A stretch of DNA of 64,000 nucleotides from Aureococcus anophagefferens (GCF_000186865.1 NW_008705569.1:1443399-1507398); one strand, 5' to 3'; shown: positions 1 through 9,513, counted from the first letter of the stretch. The notes: generated by a model from the sequence alone, not told the origin. Numbers and translations are program-made.

Positions 1-2
1 TG

Positions 3-2329
3 GTCCGCGAGTGCGGCGACGCGCGCGACGCGGGCCTCGCGGCCTACGACGCCGCCATGGCGTCCGACGACGCCGTGCGCAGCGCCGAGAAGCTCCACCG
101 CGCCCCGCGGCGGCGCTCAAGGCCGCGACGTCGACGTTCAAGGCGCGCGCGGGCGGCGACCAGGCCGCGGGGTACCGGGAGGAGATGGAGGACGAGATCC
201 TCGTGCGCTTCGGCGCGCTCGCCGAGGCGAACGAGGCGCGGTCCAAGGCCTTCTGCGAGGCGAAGCTCGCGGAGCTCCACGGGTCCATCGTCGCGCCGAA
301 GATGGACGGCAACGGCGACCAGGCGCTCCTCTACAGCGACGTCGCGTCGCTCAAGTTCGACGTCGCCACGGTCGCGTCCAAGTACGGCGCCCAGGCGTCC
401 GGCCCGGCGCGCGACGGCGTGCTCGCGGCCTACGCGCTCGGCGACGCCATGGACGCGACGACGTGGCTCTTCGAGCGCGTCGACGACGCGCACGAGGCCA
501 AGCTCCAGGCCGTGGAGTCGCAGCTCTCCGAGGCCGCGGGCGAGCTCGCCAAGGTCGAGGCGCGGGAGAAGGTCATCCAGGACACGCTCGAGCAGCAGCA
601 GCGCGAGCTCATCGCCGTGTCGACGGCGAAGATGCAGGTCGAGGCGCAGGTGAAGGCGACCGAGGCGCGCGTCACGTCGCTGCTCACGGAGCTCCAGCGG
701 TCGAACCGGAAGAAGGAGGAGCTCGAGCAGGATCTCGAGGACACGAAGGACGCCCTCGAGGCGGAGCAGACCTGGCAGGCCCAGCTCCACTCGCGCCTCG
801 AGGACATGGAGACGAAGAGCTCGCACAAGGAGTCGAAGCTCGACGAGCTCGGCAAGCTGCTGGAAACGCACCAGGAGGACGCCGCGTCCAAGGGCGAGGC
901 CCTCGAGGAGCAGCGCCAGCGCGAGAAGGACCTCAGCGCCCAGATCGGCGCCTGGGAGACGAAGCACGCGGCCATCGCCAAGGCGCACGAGTCCGCCAAG
1001 GACGAGGCCGCGAAGCTCGCGCGCGACCACGAGCTCCTCGCCGGGGAGCACGCCCAGGAGAAGGCCAAGGGCCGCGAGCTCGCGGAGAAGAAGGACGCCC
1101 TCAACGCGGACCTGGCGACCATGCGCGAGAAGGCCGCGGTCCTCGAGGCGCGGCTCGCGGAGACGACGTCGGAAGCGGGCGCGTCCGCGCGCGAGCTCGA
1201 GCAGCACGTCGAGGACAAGTCCAAGGCTTTGGCGGCGTCGGTGGAGCGCCACGAGCAGACCATCGCCGAGCTCGCGGAGACGACGGAGGGCCTTTTAGCG
1301 AAGGAGCAGGAGCTCGAGGAGAAGCACGCGAAGCTCGAGTCGACGCAGGCGGAGCTCGACGGCGCGAACGCGACGCATGCGGAGCTGTTGCGCGCCCACG
1401 CGGCCCTGGGCACGGAGCACAAGGGCTTCCAGCAGAAGATGAACCAGCGCATCACCTACCTCAAGTCGCAGCTCGACGAGCACCAGTCGACGACGTCGTC
1501 GACGTCGTCGGAGCTCCAGCGCAAGGCCGTGCGCGAGTCGGAGCTCGAGAAGCGCCTCGAGGTCGAGATCGGCCTGCGGGCGACGATGCAGTCGGAGAAG
1601 GACGCGCTCGTGTTTGATTTGCAGAAGAAGCTCGCGGAGGCGACGACGCGGCTCCGGCAGACGGAGACGAAGAACGCGTCGTTGAAGTCGTCCTTGGAGT
1701 CGTCGGCGTCGGAGCTCAACGCCATCGCCGCCCAGCGCGCCGTGCTTTTGGACGAGAAGGAGAAGATGCAGGCGCTCTGGGAGAAGTCGCTCACGGACCA
1801 CTTCAACAATTTACACAGCACGCAGTCGGCGCTCGACGACCACAAGAAGCAGGCCGCGGTCGGCGGCGCGGCCGCGGGCAAGAAGATGGAGGACATGGAG
1901 AACCAGCTCGACGAGTACCGCAAGCTCGTGGAGCAGGTGCAGACGAAGAAGGAGGGCCTCCTGCGGAAGCGGACGCGGTCCCGCCTCGTGAAGCAGACGT
2001 GGCACGTCAAGCTCTTCAAGCTCGTCGGCAACGCGCTGCTCCACCGCGACACGGACAACAGCGCGTCCGGCGAGAAGAGCCACGAGCTCGACGCCGACAC
2101 GACCGTCGAGCCCATCACGGAGGCCAACGGCGGCGGCGGCCGCGTCATGCGCAACTCGTTCAAGGTCTCGAACGGCCGCGACGACGACCTCATGCTCGCG
2201 GCCATCGACCGCGTCGACATGGCCGAGTGGATCGACGCCATCCAGCAGACCATCGACGACATGGCCAGCACCGCGAAGAAGACGGCCTCCCAGAAGGCCG
2301 CCTTCGACGAGCAGGGCGACGACGCGTAG
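3..2329 (+). CDS. C-terminal part of a guanylate-binding-protein-like GTPase with a PH domain (5' end outside window)
   Basis: The first ~100 bases read in one frame (ARDAGLAAYDAAMA) and the rest, from about base 110, reads in another frame up to the stop at 2327. Residues ~60-175 resemble the helical C-terminal domain of guanylate-binding proteins (NEARSKAFCEAKL, then a GPARDGVLAAYALG stretch). This is followed by ~450 residues of continuous heptad-rich coiled coil. A C-terminal PH-like domain follows (GLLRKR start, VKLFKLVGNALLH, SFKVSNGR, ending in the AEWIDAIQQTI helix). Family members are membrane-associated dynamin-like GTPases; the coil and PH domain would serve oligomerisation and lipid binding (inference). 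The GTPase domain must lie upstream of base 1. The frame change near 90-115 is in a CG-rich run and may be an assembly indel or a real break. Confidence 0.6.
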   Translation, partial: PRVRRRARRGPRGLRRRHGVRRRRAQRREAPPRPAAALKAATSTFKARAGGDQAAGYREEMEDEILVRFGALAEANEARSKAFCEAKLAELHGSIVAPKMDGNGDQALLYSDVASLKFDVATVASKYGAQASGPARDGVLAAYALGDAMDATTWLFERVDDAHEAKLQAVESQLSEAAGELAKVEAREKVIQDTLEQQQRELIAVSTAKMQVEAQVKATEARVTSLLTELQRSNRKKEELEQDLEDTKDALEAEQTWQAQLHSRLEDMETKSSHKESKLDELGKLLETHQEDAASKGEALEEQRQREKDLSAQIGAWETKHAAIAKAHESAKDEAAKLARDHELLAGEHAQEKAKGRELAEKKDALNADLATMREKAAVLEARLAETTSEAGASARELEQHVEDKSKALAASVERHEQTIAELAETTEGLLAKEQELEEKHAKLESTQAELDGANATHAELLRAHAALGTEHKGFQQKMNQRITYLKSQLDEHQSTTSSTSSELQRKAVRESELEKRLEVEIGLRATMQSEKDALVFDLQKKLAEATTRLRQTETKNASLKSSLESSASELNAIAAQRAVLLDEKEKMQALWEKSLTDHFNNLHSTQSALDDHKKQAAVGGAAAGKKMEDMENQLDEYRKLVEQVQTKKEGLLRKRTRSRLVKQTWHVKLFKLVGNALLHRDTDNSASGEKSHELDADTTVEPITEANGGGGRVMRNSFKVSNGRDDDLMLAAIDRVDMAEWIDAIQQTIDDMASTAKKTASQKAAFDEQGDDA

Positions 2330-2403
2330 TCCGCCGCGCCGGGCGCCCCTCTTTGTCCCGTTTACAAAACGACCCCGCCTCTCTATTTTAGGGCCCGGGG
2401 GAG

Positions 2404-3213
2404 TTACTTGCCGCAACAGGCCTTGTACTTCCGGCCGGAGCCGCACGGACACGGGTCGTTGCGGCGCGCCGGGGGCTTCTGGCGAAGCGGCGGAAGGTCC
2501 GCGGCCTTGTTGGGGTCGGGTCCGGCTGCCAGGCGGCAGGCGCCACCGATGCACTGGCGGCACCAGTTACATGTGGGTCGGAGCGCGACAATATCCGTCA
2601 TGAGCACTATCGCCTCACCGCGCGAGACTTCGTAGTCGGCGAGCGTCCCGACCCCTGGTCCGAAGAAGCCTTCGCCCATCTTCATCTCTTGGACACGATC
2701 TGTGCCTGGCACGCGAGCCATGAGCTTCTGATCATCAAGAGACAGATTGAATTTTCGCCGGATCTTCTTCTTCACGTCGTCGACCGTGTCATCGCGGCGC
2801 ACGACGAGCGGGAAATACACAACCGCCCTATCTCGAGGGCACGTCCACGAGACGGGGGCGATCCAGGTCGACTGACCGCGGTACCGCCGCGCGACGCCGT
2901 GTTTCCCGCAAAGTAGCTTGTGCGTCGGCCAGTCGAGTTTCTGGCACGCTCGAGAACAGTAAAACGCCGCGTGGCAGCACTCGCACATTTTCGTCGCGAC
3001 GGCCAGTTCTTTTATTGCTCGATCCTCTTGTGAATAAGCGCAGCCTCGTTCGCAGACCCGAGCGTTCAATTCCTTCAGAGTTGCGAGCTCATCGAAATCT
3101 TCCGGTAGTTGTAAGTCCTTCATATGAAGAATTGGTGATTCAAAGTGCTCTTGTTCGGGATCGCTACTTGGGAAACGGCGAAACATGCCTTCATTGAAAC
3201 GACCCTGGAACAT
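2404..3213 (-). CDS. MYND finger / ubiquitin-like / SEC-C motif protein
   Basis: 269 aa if started at the ATG at 3213 (MFQGRFNEGMF). Three modules are visible: an MYND-type zinc finger (MCECCHAAFYCSRACQ, ending KLLC), a ubiquitin-like stretch (DDTVDDVKKKIRRKF ... EAIVLM), and a C-terminal SEC-C zinc motif (RNDPCPCGSGRKYKACCGK). MYND fingers bind proline-rich partners and SEC-C motifs bind zinc and occur in SecA and many regulators, so a protein-interaction role is likely, with no enzymatic signature seen. The frame stays open upstream to an ATG at 3399 that lies only 2 bp from the stop of the next gene. That extension looks non-conserved, so I prefer 3213, leaving ~190 bp for a promoter. Confidence 0.75.
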   Translation of the reverse strand: MFQGRFNEGMFRRFPSSDPEQEHFESPILHMKDLQLPEDFDELATLKELNARVCERGCAYSQEDRAIKELAVATKMCECCHAAFYCSRACQKLDWPTHKLLCGKHGVARRYRGQSTWIAPVSWTCPRDRAVVYFPLVVRRDDTVDDVKKKIRRKFNLSLDDQKLMARVPGTDRVQEMKMGEGFFGPGVGTLADYEVSRGEAIVLMTDIVALRPTCNWCRQCIGGACRLAAGPDPNKAADLPPLRQKPPARRNDPCPCGSGRKYKACCGK

Positions 3214-3401
3214 CTGAACGAGTTTATGCGGGGCGGCGTGACGCGCGTGAACCGCACGCCGGCGCTTGTGCTTACTGCCACAAACGGCAAGGCGACCGAC
3301 TCGAGCAAGCGACCCGATGCCTGCGCAGCTGCGCACGACCCTCGCCTCGGAGGCTCCTCGATAGGCCTCTCGATCGAGTCGGGAGCGTCCGCCAGACATG
3401 G

Positions 3402-4484
3402 TTATGGCGGCCGGTTCCGGTCGTTGCGGCTCCAGACCCGGGGGCGCCGCTTCGCGAGGCGCTCGCCCGTCGTGAGGTTGACGACGGCCGCGCAGCCGTC
3501 CCGCGCGCACGCGAGCGGCGCGGCCGCGTCCGCGCGCGGCATGGAGCAGCCGCAGGCCCGCGACCGGAGCCCCGCGTCGGTCTCCGGCGGGAAGGAGAGG
3601 CTGCAGGTCTGGCAGGCCCTGCCGGCGACCATGCGGCTCAGGCGGCCCTCGACCGCGAGCGGCCGCCAGTCGAGCTTTCCCCGGAACAAGCCCCACGTGT
3701 AGAAGCCCTCGGGCGTGCCCTTGGCCACGGACTTGTCGAGGGGCACGACCTGCCGGTGCACGGGGTGGCGCACGTCGCTCGAGAACCAGGCTTTGCGGTC
3801 CTCGTCGACCATGGCCACGAAGTACGCGGGCGCCGCGGCGACGACGGCGACCTGGTCGTCGACGGAGACCCGCAGGACCCCAAAGGGCGTCCGCGCGTTC
3901 ACGTTGATCGTCGCGCGGCAGGGGTCCCACCAGCCCGTCGACAGGTGCGCCGCCGTCAGCCGCCAGCCGCCGAGGGCCGCCCAGGGGCCGCACGTCGTCG
4001 CGGCGGTAAAGATGCGGCCGTAGACCGCGCGGTCGCCGTCGAAGGGCCAGCCGCCCCGGAACAGCGGCGCGAAATAGACAAAGTCGGGCCGCAGCTGCGC
4101 GTACCAGTCGGCGCCCGGCCCGGGCCCGCGGACGTAGCAGTCGCGGCGATGGTAGAATTGCGCCTGCTGGTACTTGTCTCTGCCGACGGGTTCCGCGCCG
4201 AAGACGTCGACGCGCCGGAGCGTCGCGTTGTGCGCCAGCGCCGCGGCGACGCCGGCGCGCCAGGCCGCGTCCGTGCCCGACGTGCAGAGGAAGACGTCGA
4301 GCGCCGCCACGCTGGCCATGGGCAGGAAAACGTGCGCGGCGACGCTGGACCAGGCGCGCTCGTCGCAGACGTGCGCGTCGTCGTCGCAGTGGCCCGTGAC
4401 CAACGCCGCGATGCGCAGCGACGCGCTCGCGCAGCCGGCGAGCAGCGACGCGGCTAGGACGAGGCAGACCCGGCCTCGAGCCAT
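3402..4484 (-). CDS. secreted or lumenal protein of unknown function, possibly glycosyltransferase-like
   Basis: 360 aa. A clear signal peptide opens the protein (CLVLAASLLAGCASA). The mature part begins with beta-strand-like LRIAALVTGHC and contains RPDFVYFAPLF and W-rich segments. Potential N-glycosylation sites are present (HNATL, VNLTTG). The C-terminus carries paired cysteines (CQTCSL, CGC). The start of the mature region and the RPDFVYFAPL segment remind me of nucleotide-sugar-type folds in algal secreted proteins, but no DxD catalytic motif can be pointed to with confidence. It shares a ~90-bp divergent promoter with the hydroxylase-glycosyltransferase fusion at 4578. I cannot name the family. 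Confidence 0.65.
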   Translation of the reverse strand: MARGRVCLVLAASLLAGCASASLRIAALVTGHCDDDAHVCDERAWSSVAAHVFLPMASVAALDVFLCTSGTDAAWRAGVAAALAHNATLRRVDVFGAEPVGRDKYQQAQFYHRRDCYVRGPGPGADWYAQLRPDFVYFAPLFRGGWPFDGDRAVYGRIFTAATTCGPWAALGGWRLTAAHLSTGWWDPCRATINVNARTPFGVLRVSVDDQVAVVAAAPAYFVAMVDEDRKAWFSSDVRHPVHRQVVPLDKSVAKGTPEGFYTWGLFRGKLDWRPLAVEGRLSRMVAGRACQTCSLSFPPETDAGLRSRACGCSMPRADAAAPLACARDGCAAVVNLTTGERLAKRRPRVWSRNDRNRPP

Positions 4485-4577
4485 CGTGTCACAGCGTCAA
4501 GAGTTCGTCAAGGTCAGCCTGAGACTCGCTGTGCCGATCGATGTGCTCTCCGTAAGGCAGGGTCGTGCAGGGTCGTC

Positions 4578-6722
4578 ATGGCCGGCTCTTCGCTACCGCC
4601 AAACGCGATGAACATGATCAAAGGCTTCGTGGGCGACGCACCTGCACCCGCGCCGCCGCCGCCGGCGACGTCGCTGCCGCCCAAAGCCATGGACATGATC
4701 AAAGGCTTTTTGCCGCCCGCCGCGCCGGCGCCGGCGCCGGCGCCGGCGCCGAAGACGTCGCGGAACGTGCTGCGGCACCGGCAGGCCCGAGCGCAACCGC
4801 CGTCGCCGCCGCCCGACGCGGCGGCGCTGCTCGCGGCCTTCGCCGCGGAGCCGGCGCCCGCCGCGCCGCCGCCGCCGCGCGACGGCCTGCCCGAGGTCGA
4901 GCCCCTCGGCGCCGCGGCGGTCTTCGCGCTGCTGCGGCCCGACGGCCCGCGGCACGCGGTGCTGGACGGCTTCCTCGGCGGCGCGCGCGCGACGCGCGCG
5001 GCCGCGGCCGCGGCGAGGCTCCGGGACGGCGGCGCGCTCGCGGCCGCGCGCGTCGGCCAGGGCGCCGCGCGGCGGAGCGACGGCGGCGCGCGGAGCGACG
5101 ACATCACGTTCTTCGAGGACCTCGAGCCCGGCGCCGACGCGGACCTCGCGGCCGTGTGCCGAGAGCTGCGGAAGCTCCGATCGTCGCTGGCGCGCGGCGG
5201 CTGCTGGGAGGCCCGGGCCGCCGGCGTCCTCGACCTCGACGCGACGCGCACGTCCACGCAGATCGCGGCCTACGCCGTCGACGGCCGCTACGCGCGCCAC
5301 GCCGACGCGCCGCCGGACGACCGCGCGCGCGCGCGCGGCGCGACGACGACGCGCCGCGTGACGTGCGTCTACTACCTCAACGAGCGCTGGACGCCGGCCG
5401 ACGGCGGCGCGCTGCGCATCCACGCCGGCGACTGGACGGGCGACGGCGCGGGGTTCGTCGACATCCTGCCGAAGCTCGACCGCCTCGTGCTCTTCCGGAG
5501 CGACGTCGACCACGAGGTCCTGCCCTGTTTCCGGCCGCGCCTCGCGCTGACGCAGTGGTGGTACGGCGCGCTGGACCCGGCGCCGCGCGCGCCGCCGCGC
5601 CTGTCCGTCGCGCCGCCCCTGGTGACGACGTCGCCGAGCGGCGGCGAGCGCATCTTCGTGTCCGTCGCGAGCTATCGCGACCCGGAGACGGAGAAGACGC
5701 TCGCGCACCTCTTCGCCACGGCCGAGGACCCGCGGCGCGTCCGCGTCGCGCTCGTCTCCCAGTACGACGCCCTCGCCGGCGCCGACGACGCCTTCCTCGG
5801 CCCGCTCTACAACGGCGACTTCGAGAAGCTGGTCACGCGGGTGCGCGTCGACTTTCGGGACGCGGCGGGGCCCTGCCCGGCGCGCGCGGTCGCGCAGGCG
5901 CACCACCGGGGCGAGCCCTACGTGCTGCAGATCGACTCCCACATGCGCTTCCGCTTCCACTGGGACAGCTACCTCGTCGAGACGCTGCAATCGCTGAAGA
6001 GCGACAAGGCGATCCTCACGGCGTACCCCGTCGGCTACGAGGTGAGCCCGGCGGAGGCGCTCCCGGCGGAGACGCGGCCGACGCTCCTCTGCCCCGCGAG
6101 CTTCGGGCCCGACGGCATGCTCCGCATCGCGGGGCGTCTGTTGCGCGCGGCGCCGGCGGCGCCCGTGCCGTCGCCGCTCTGGTGCGCGGGCTTCGCCTTC
6201 TCCACGGCCGCGGCGCTGCGCGACGCGCCCTACGACGGGTCGCTCCGCCACCTCTTCTTCGGCGAGGAGCTGCTCATGGCCGCGAGGCTCTGGACGCGCG
6301 GCTTCGACTTTTTCGCGCCTCCGCAGAACGTCGTCTACCACCTCTGGTCGCGCGCGGGGCGCCGCACGGTCGACGACGACGCGGCGTCGGCGCCGCGGGC
6401 GGCGGACCGCGCGGCGGCGCTCGCGCGGGTCGAGGCCGCGCTCGACGGGACGGACGCGGCGGGCCTCGGGTCGTCGCGGCCGCTCGCGGCCTTTTTCCGA
6501 CGGGTCGGCGTCGACTTCGCGGGGAAGCGCCTGCTCCCGGGCGCCGAACACGGCGGCCTGCCGCCGGCGAGCTTCGCCGTCGGCGCCAAGGTCGTCGAGG
6601 ACCTCGCCGCGCTCGCCGCGCCGCGGGCGGAGGCGGAGGCGCCCGCGGACCACGACGTCCCCGACCTCGGCGACGAGGACGAGGACCCCGACGCGCTCGC
6701 CGCGCTCGTCGACGTCGACTAA
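4578..6722 (+). CDS. prolyl 4-hydroxylase fused to Skp1-type GlcNAc transferase
   Basis: 714 aa, two enzymes in one chain. Residues ~1-60 hold a direct repeat of LPPxAMxMIKGF followed by Ala/Pro-rich linker. Residues ~180-330 are a 2-oxoglutarate/Fe(II) prolyl hydroxylase: iron ligands H241-x-D243 (YARHADAP) and H312 (DHEVLPCF), with a following Arg (R319 or R321) for 2-oxoglutarate. Residues ~355-650 match the cytosolic GlcNAc-transferase family (IFVSVASYRDPETEKTL, then QIDSHMRFRFHWD with an acidic metal-binding position near 453, and GEELLMAARLWTRGFDFF). In Dictyostelium and Toxoplasma, separate PhyA and Gnt1 enzymes hydroxylate and then GlcNAc-modify one proline of Skp1. The fusion suggests both steps are coupled here (inference). 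No signal peptide, in line with a cytosolic site. Confidence 0.8.
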   Translation: MAGSSLPPNAMNMIKGFVGDAPAPAPPPPATSLPPKAMDMIKGFLPPAAPAPAPAPAPKTSRNVLRHRQARAQPPSPPPDAAALLAAFAAEPAPAAPPPPRDGLPEVEPLGAAAVFALLRPDGPRHAVLDGFLGGARATRAAAAAARLRDGGALAAARVGQGAARRSDGGARSDDITFFEDLEPGADADLAAVCRELRKLRSSLARGGCWEARAAGVLDLDATRTSTQIAAYAVDGRYARHADAPPDDRARARGATTTRRVTCVYYLNERWTPADGGALRIHAGDWTGDGAGFVDILPKLDRLVLFRSDVDHEVLPCFRPRLALTQWWYGALDPAPRAPPRLSVAPPLVTTSPSGGERIFVSVASYRDPETEKTLAHLFATAEDPRRVRVALVSQYDALAGADDAFLGPLYNGDFEKLVTRVRVDFRDAAGPCPARAVAQAHHRGEPYVLQIDSHMRFRFHWDSYLVETLQSLKSDKAILTAYPVGYEVSPAEALPAETRPTLLCPASFGPDGMLRIAGRLLRAAPAAPVPSPLWCAGFAFSTAAALRDAPYDGSLRHLFFGEELLMAARLWTRGFDFFAPPQNVVYHLWSRAGRRTVDDDAASAPRAADRAAALARVEAALDGTDAAGLGSSRPLAAFFRRVGVDFAGKRLLPGAEHGGLPPASFAVGAKVVEDLAALAAPRAEAEAPADHDVPDLGDEDEDPDALAALVDVD

Positions 6723-6768
6723 GTTCAGCTGGGAGGTTTACTCAAAACCCGGGGGGAGGGGGCCGCGC

Positions 6769-8046
6769 TCACGAGTAGGACCGGAGGCCCGAGCCCGCGT
6801 GGGAGCCGCCGATCTCGGACACGTTCGAGTCGCCGCCGGCGAAGCGGCCGACCATGTCCTTGGCAGAGGAGAAGATGCCCATGGCCGCGGCGCCCGCGCG
6901 CGCGCCGAGGCCCTCGTCGTCGTCGCCGCCGCCGACGTTGTTGTCGAAGGCCGGGTTGCCGAAGCCGCGGTACTTGCCCGGGTTGTCGAACTTGGACGAG
7001 GAGAAGCCGCCGGACCCGCCCGAGGGCCCGTAGCCCGCGGAGGACACGGAGTCGGAGCCGATGCCCTGCCACTTGGAGTTCGTCGAGCCGCCCATGCCGC
7101 CGCGGCTGTAGCTCGAGGAGAAGCTTTCCGGGTTCCGCGAGTCCGCGCGCGCCTGGAGCTCGCGCCGCTGGCGCTCCTTGGCCTCCTTCTTCTTCTTCTT
7201 CTCCTGCTTCTTCGCCTCCTTCTTCGCCTTCTTCTCCTCCTTGGAGGCCTTCTTCTTCTTCTTCTCGTCGTCGGCGGCCGGCGCCGCGGGGCCCGGCGCG
7301 GCCGCGGCCGGCGCGTTCTCCTCGTCGCCGTCGTCGTCGTCCTCCTCCTCCTCGGACGTCTCGTCGTCGTCGCCGCCGCCGAAGAGCGCGAAGGTCGACG
7401 CCGCGGGCGCCGCCGCGGGCGTCGCCGCGGGCGCCGGCGCCGCCGGCGCCGCGCCGCCGAAGAGGCCGCCCGCGCCGAAGGGGTCCGGGTTCGAGACGGG
7501 CGCCGCGAGGGGCGCCGCGGGCGCGATCGGCGCCGCGGGCGCCGCCGGCGGCGCCGCGCCGAGGCCGAAGGGGTCGCCGCCGAAGACGTCGACGGGCGCG
7601 GCGGCCGGCGGCGGCGCCGCGGGCGCGGCCGGCGGCGGCGGCGGCGCGGCGGGCGCCGCCGGCGGCGGCGCGGGCTCGGCCGCGGGCGGCGCGACGGCCT
7701 GGGCGAAGAGCGCGCCGAAGGGGTCCTGCGGCTTCGCGGGCGACGGCGCGTGCGTCGACGGGATCGGCGACGGCGGGAACTGCGGCCGCGGCGGCGGCGC
7801 GGCCATCATGCGCGGCGCCGCGGCCATGGGCTGCTGCGGCGGCATGGGCTGCGGCCGCCCCGCGGCCTGCGCGCCCGCCGCGTAGGCCATCTGCGCCTGC
7901 TGCTGGCGCAGCACGGCGTGGAGCGCCTGGAGCTGCTGCTGCGCCGACGAGAGCTGCTGGCGCAGCTGCGAGTTCTCCGTGCGCAGGCGGATGAGCTCCG
8001 ACTCCTGCATGCGGTTCTTCTCCTGCTCCAGGGAGAGCGCCGACAT
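6769..8046 (-). CDS. endocytic-adaptor-like protein with DPF motifs
   Basis: About 425 aa from the ATG at 8046 (MSALSLEQEKNRMQ); an open frame upstream starts only with GTG at 8106. An N-terminal Gln-rich coiled coil (SELIRLRTENSQLRQQL) is followed by Ala/Pro-rich linker with at least three DPF motifs (QDPFGALF, GDPFGLG, NPDPFGAGG), then an acidic run, a Lys-rich coil (EKKKKKASKEEKKAKK) and a Ser/Gly-rich C-terminus with SKWQGIGSD and GKYRGFGNPAF. DPF tripeptides are known docking sites for the AP-2 alpha appendage, and the C-terminal YxGFGNP-type blocks recur in epsin-like proteins. No ENTH or ANTH domain is present, so a clathrin-accessory role is inferred only from short motifs. Confidence 0.6.
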   Translation of the reverse strand: MSALSLEQEKNRMQESELIRLRTENSQLRQQLSSAQQQLQALHAVLRQQQAQMAYAAGAQAAGRPQPMPPQQPMAAAPRMMAAPPPRPQFPPSPIPSTHAPSPAKPQDPFGALFAQAVAPPAAEPAPPPAAPAAPPPPPAAPAAPPPAAAPVDVFGGDPFGLGAAPPAAPAAPIAPAAPLAAPVSNPDPFGAGGLFGGAAPAAPAPAATPAAAPAASTFALFGGGDDDETSEEEEDDDDGDEENAPAAAAPGPAAPAADDEKKKKKASKEEKKAKKEAKKQEKKKKKEAKERQRRELQARADSRNPESFSSSYSRGGMGGSTNSKWQGIGSDSVSSAGYGPSGGSGGFSSSKFDNPGKYRGFGNPAFDNNVGGGDDDEGLGARAGAAAMGIFSSAKDMVGRFAGGDSNVSEIGGSHAGSGLRSYS

Positions 8047-8245
8047 GGCGGAGACGGCGCGGCGCGAGATCACGGGACGAGCGAAGCACACGTCGACCTC
8101 GATCACTGTTTCGGCAAGGCCATCAAGGCCGCAGCAAGGCCTGCACTGCAGACCTTACCCCGCCGCCGATCGCGACGTCGACCGCTGACGCGCTGTGCGC
8201 GCGGACAGGTCCCGCACGACCAGCGATAGACACAAAACACACCAG

Positions 8246-9448
8246 CTACGTCACGCCGTACTTCGCGAAGGCCCGGTCCTCCGCGGGGAGGTCCGGGTGC
8301 CAGAAGTCGAGGATGAGCACGACGCGCGGCGCGGCGCCGGCGTGGACGACCTCGTGCTCGAAGGAGTCGTCGAGGACGAGGGCCTCGCCGGGTACCCAGG
8401 ACACGGGGGCGCGGTCGCCGACGCGGATGGACGCGCCGCCGCCGTGGCTCACCGCGAGGTGCGCCCGGAGCCGCGCGTTCGAGGGCCCGCAGTGCGGCAG
8501 GATCCGCGAGCCCGGGTGCAGGATGGACACCTTGGCGTTGAAGAAGGACGGCCCGCGGCCGTCGTCGGCGTCGCGGATCGCCGCCAGCGTCCGCGGGAAG
8601 CGCGCCGCCGCCGCCGCGTCGTCGACGTCGTGCTTGAAGAGCACGATCTCGTCCCAGCGCGCGCGCGCGCCGTCGACGAGCCCCTCGGCCTGGGCCACGA
8701 CCAACGAGTCGGCCCGGTCCCGCGCGAGCTCGGCGACGAGCTCGGGCAGGAGCGCGGCGAGCACGGCGCCGCCCGCGACCGCGCGCACGGCGGGGAACTC
8801 GTCCAAATCGTCCCAAAGTGGCCGCGCCTCGAGGCCCGCGACGAGCGTCGACGGCCGCTGGAGCGCCGACGGCCACAAGTGCAGCACCTCGACGCCGCGC
8901 CGCAGCACGCGCGCCGCGCTCGCCCGCTGGCCCGTGGCCGTTAAAGCGCACGCGAGGTGGTCGATGGCCGCGGCGTTGCCGGGCAGGAGCCGCGCGACGG
9001 CCGCGTAGTGCGCGACGCGCTCCTCCGGCGCGAGTTTCGCCTTCTCCCGGTTGTAGCGCCGCAGGAACGGCGAGTGCGCGTCCCGCGACGCGATCGCGGC
9101 CTCGAGGAACCCGACGAGCTCCGCCGACGCGTTCCCGCGCGGCGCGCCGCGCGCAAAGGACGCGTTACCCGCGCAGCCGGCGAGGTAGGCGTCGGAGATG
9201 GCGAGGCGCGCCGAGGCCGCGGCCCAGTCGGCCTGGAGGAGCGGCTGCACGTGCTTCACGAGCTGCCAGACGCAGGCGTCCCGCGGGCCGCAGAAAGACC
9301 GGATGATCTCGCAGGGATCGCTGCCGTCGCGCAGCACGAGCGGTTGGGACGTGTCGCCGACGAGCACCTCGACCTCGAGCACGGGATTGTTGGCGCGTGC
9401 GAATAATATTAGCGCGACGGCTGTGACGATCAGGCGCTGGGCCGCCAT
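8246..9448 (-). CDS. secretory-pathway aspartyl/asparaginyl beta-hydroxylase
   Basis: 400 aa with an N-terminal signal peptide (LIVTAVALILFARA). The middle holds helical repeats like the TPR-like region of animal ASPH. The C-terminal 90 residues are the catalytic domain: ILPHCGPSNARLRAHLAV with H319, GEALVLDDSFEHEV with H365, R375, and DFWHPDL. As in the ASPH family the usual HxD aspartate is replaced (HCG). Known members hydroxylate Asp or Asn in EGF-like domains in the ER; the substrate here is unknown. The gene diverges from the XRN gene across a 65-bp promoter. Confidence 0.85.
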   Translation of the reverse strand: MAAQRLIVTAVALILFARANNPVLEVEVLVGDTSQPLVLRDGSDPCEIIRSFCGPRDACVWQLVKHVQPLLQADWAAASARLAISDAYLAGCAGNASFARGAPRGNASAELVGFLEAAIASRDAHSPFLRRYNREKAKLAPEERVAHYAAVARLLPGNAAAIDHLACALTATGQRASAARVLRRGVEVLHLWPSALQRPSTLVAGLEARPLWDDLDEFPAVRAVAGGAVLAALLPELVAELARDRADSLVVAQAEGLVDGARARWDEIVLFKHDVDDAAAAARFPRTLAAIRDADDGRGPSFFNAKVSILHPGSRILPHCGPSNARLRAHLAVSHGGGASIRVGDRAPVSWVPGEALVLDDSFEHEVVHAGAAPRVVLILDFWHPDLPAEDRAFAKYGVT

Positions 9449-9513
9449 CGCACAGGGCAGCCCCCTTCAAGGACCACGGCAAGCTTGCGGTTGAAGCGCG
9501 AAGAAGGCGAGGC
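9449..9513. promoter_or_regulatory. short bidirectional promoter with GGGCAGCCC motif
   Basis: Only 65 bp separate the start codons of the beta-hydroxylase (minus) and the XRN gene (plus). A GGGCAGCCC motif sits at 9455-9463, seven bases from the minus-strand ATG. The same or inverted core recurs near many starts in this window (about 12829, 15981, 18187, 18231, 22035, 24585, 26944, 33048, 37838, 41151, 44551, 62242). Confidence 0.5.

Noticed and set aside
44..1252. Long Arg/Leu-rich open frame on the minus strand
   Set aside because: Mirror of the coiled-coil gene in very GC-rich DNA; composition is that of a shadow frame.
6799..8229. 476-residue plus-strand frame rich in Arg and Val
   Set aside because: Antisense shadow of the adaptor-like gene; no domain and extreme composition.
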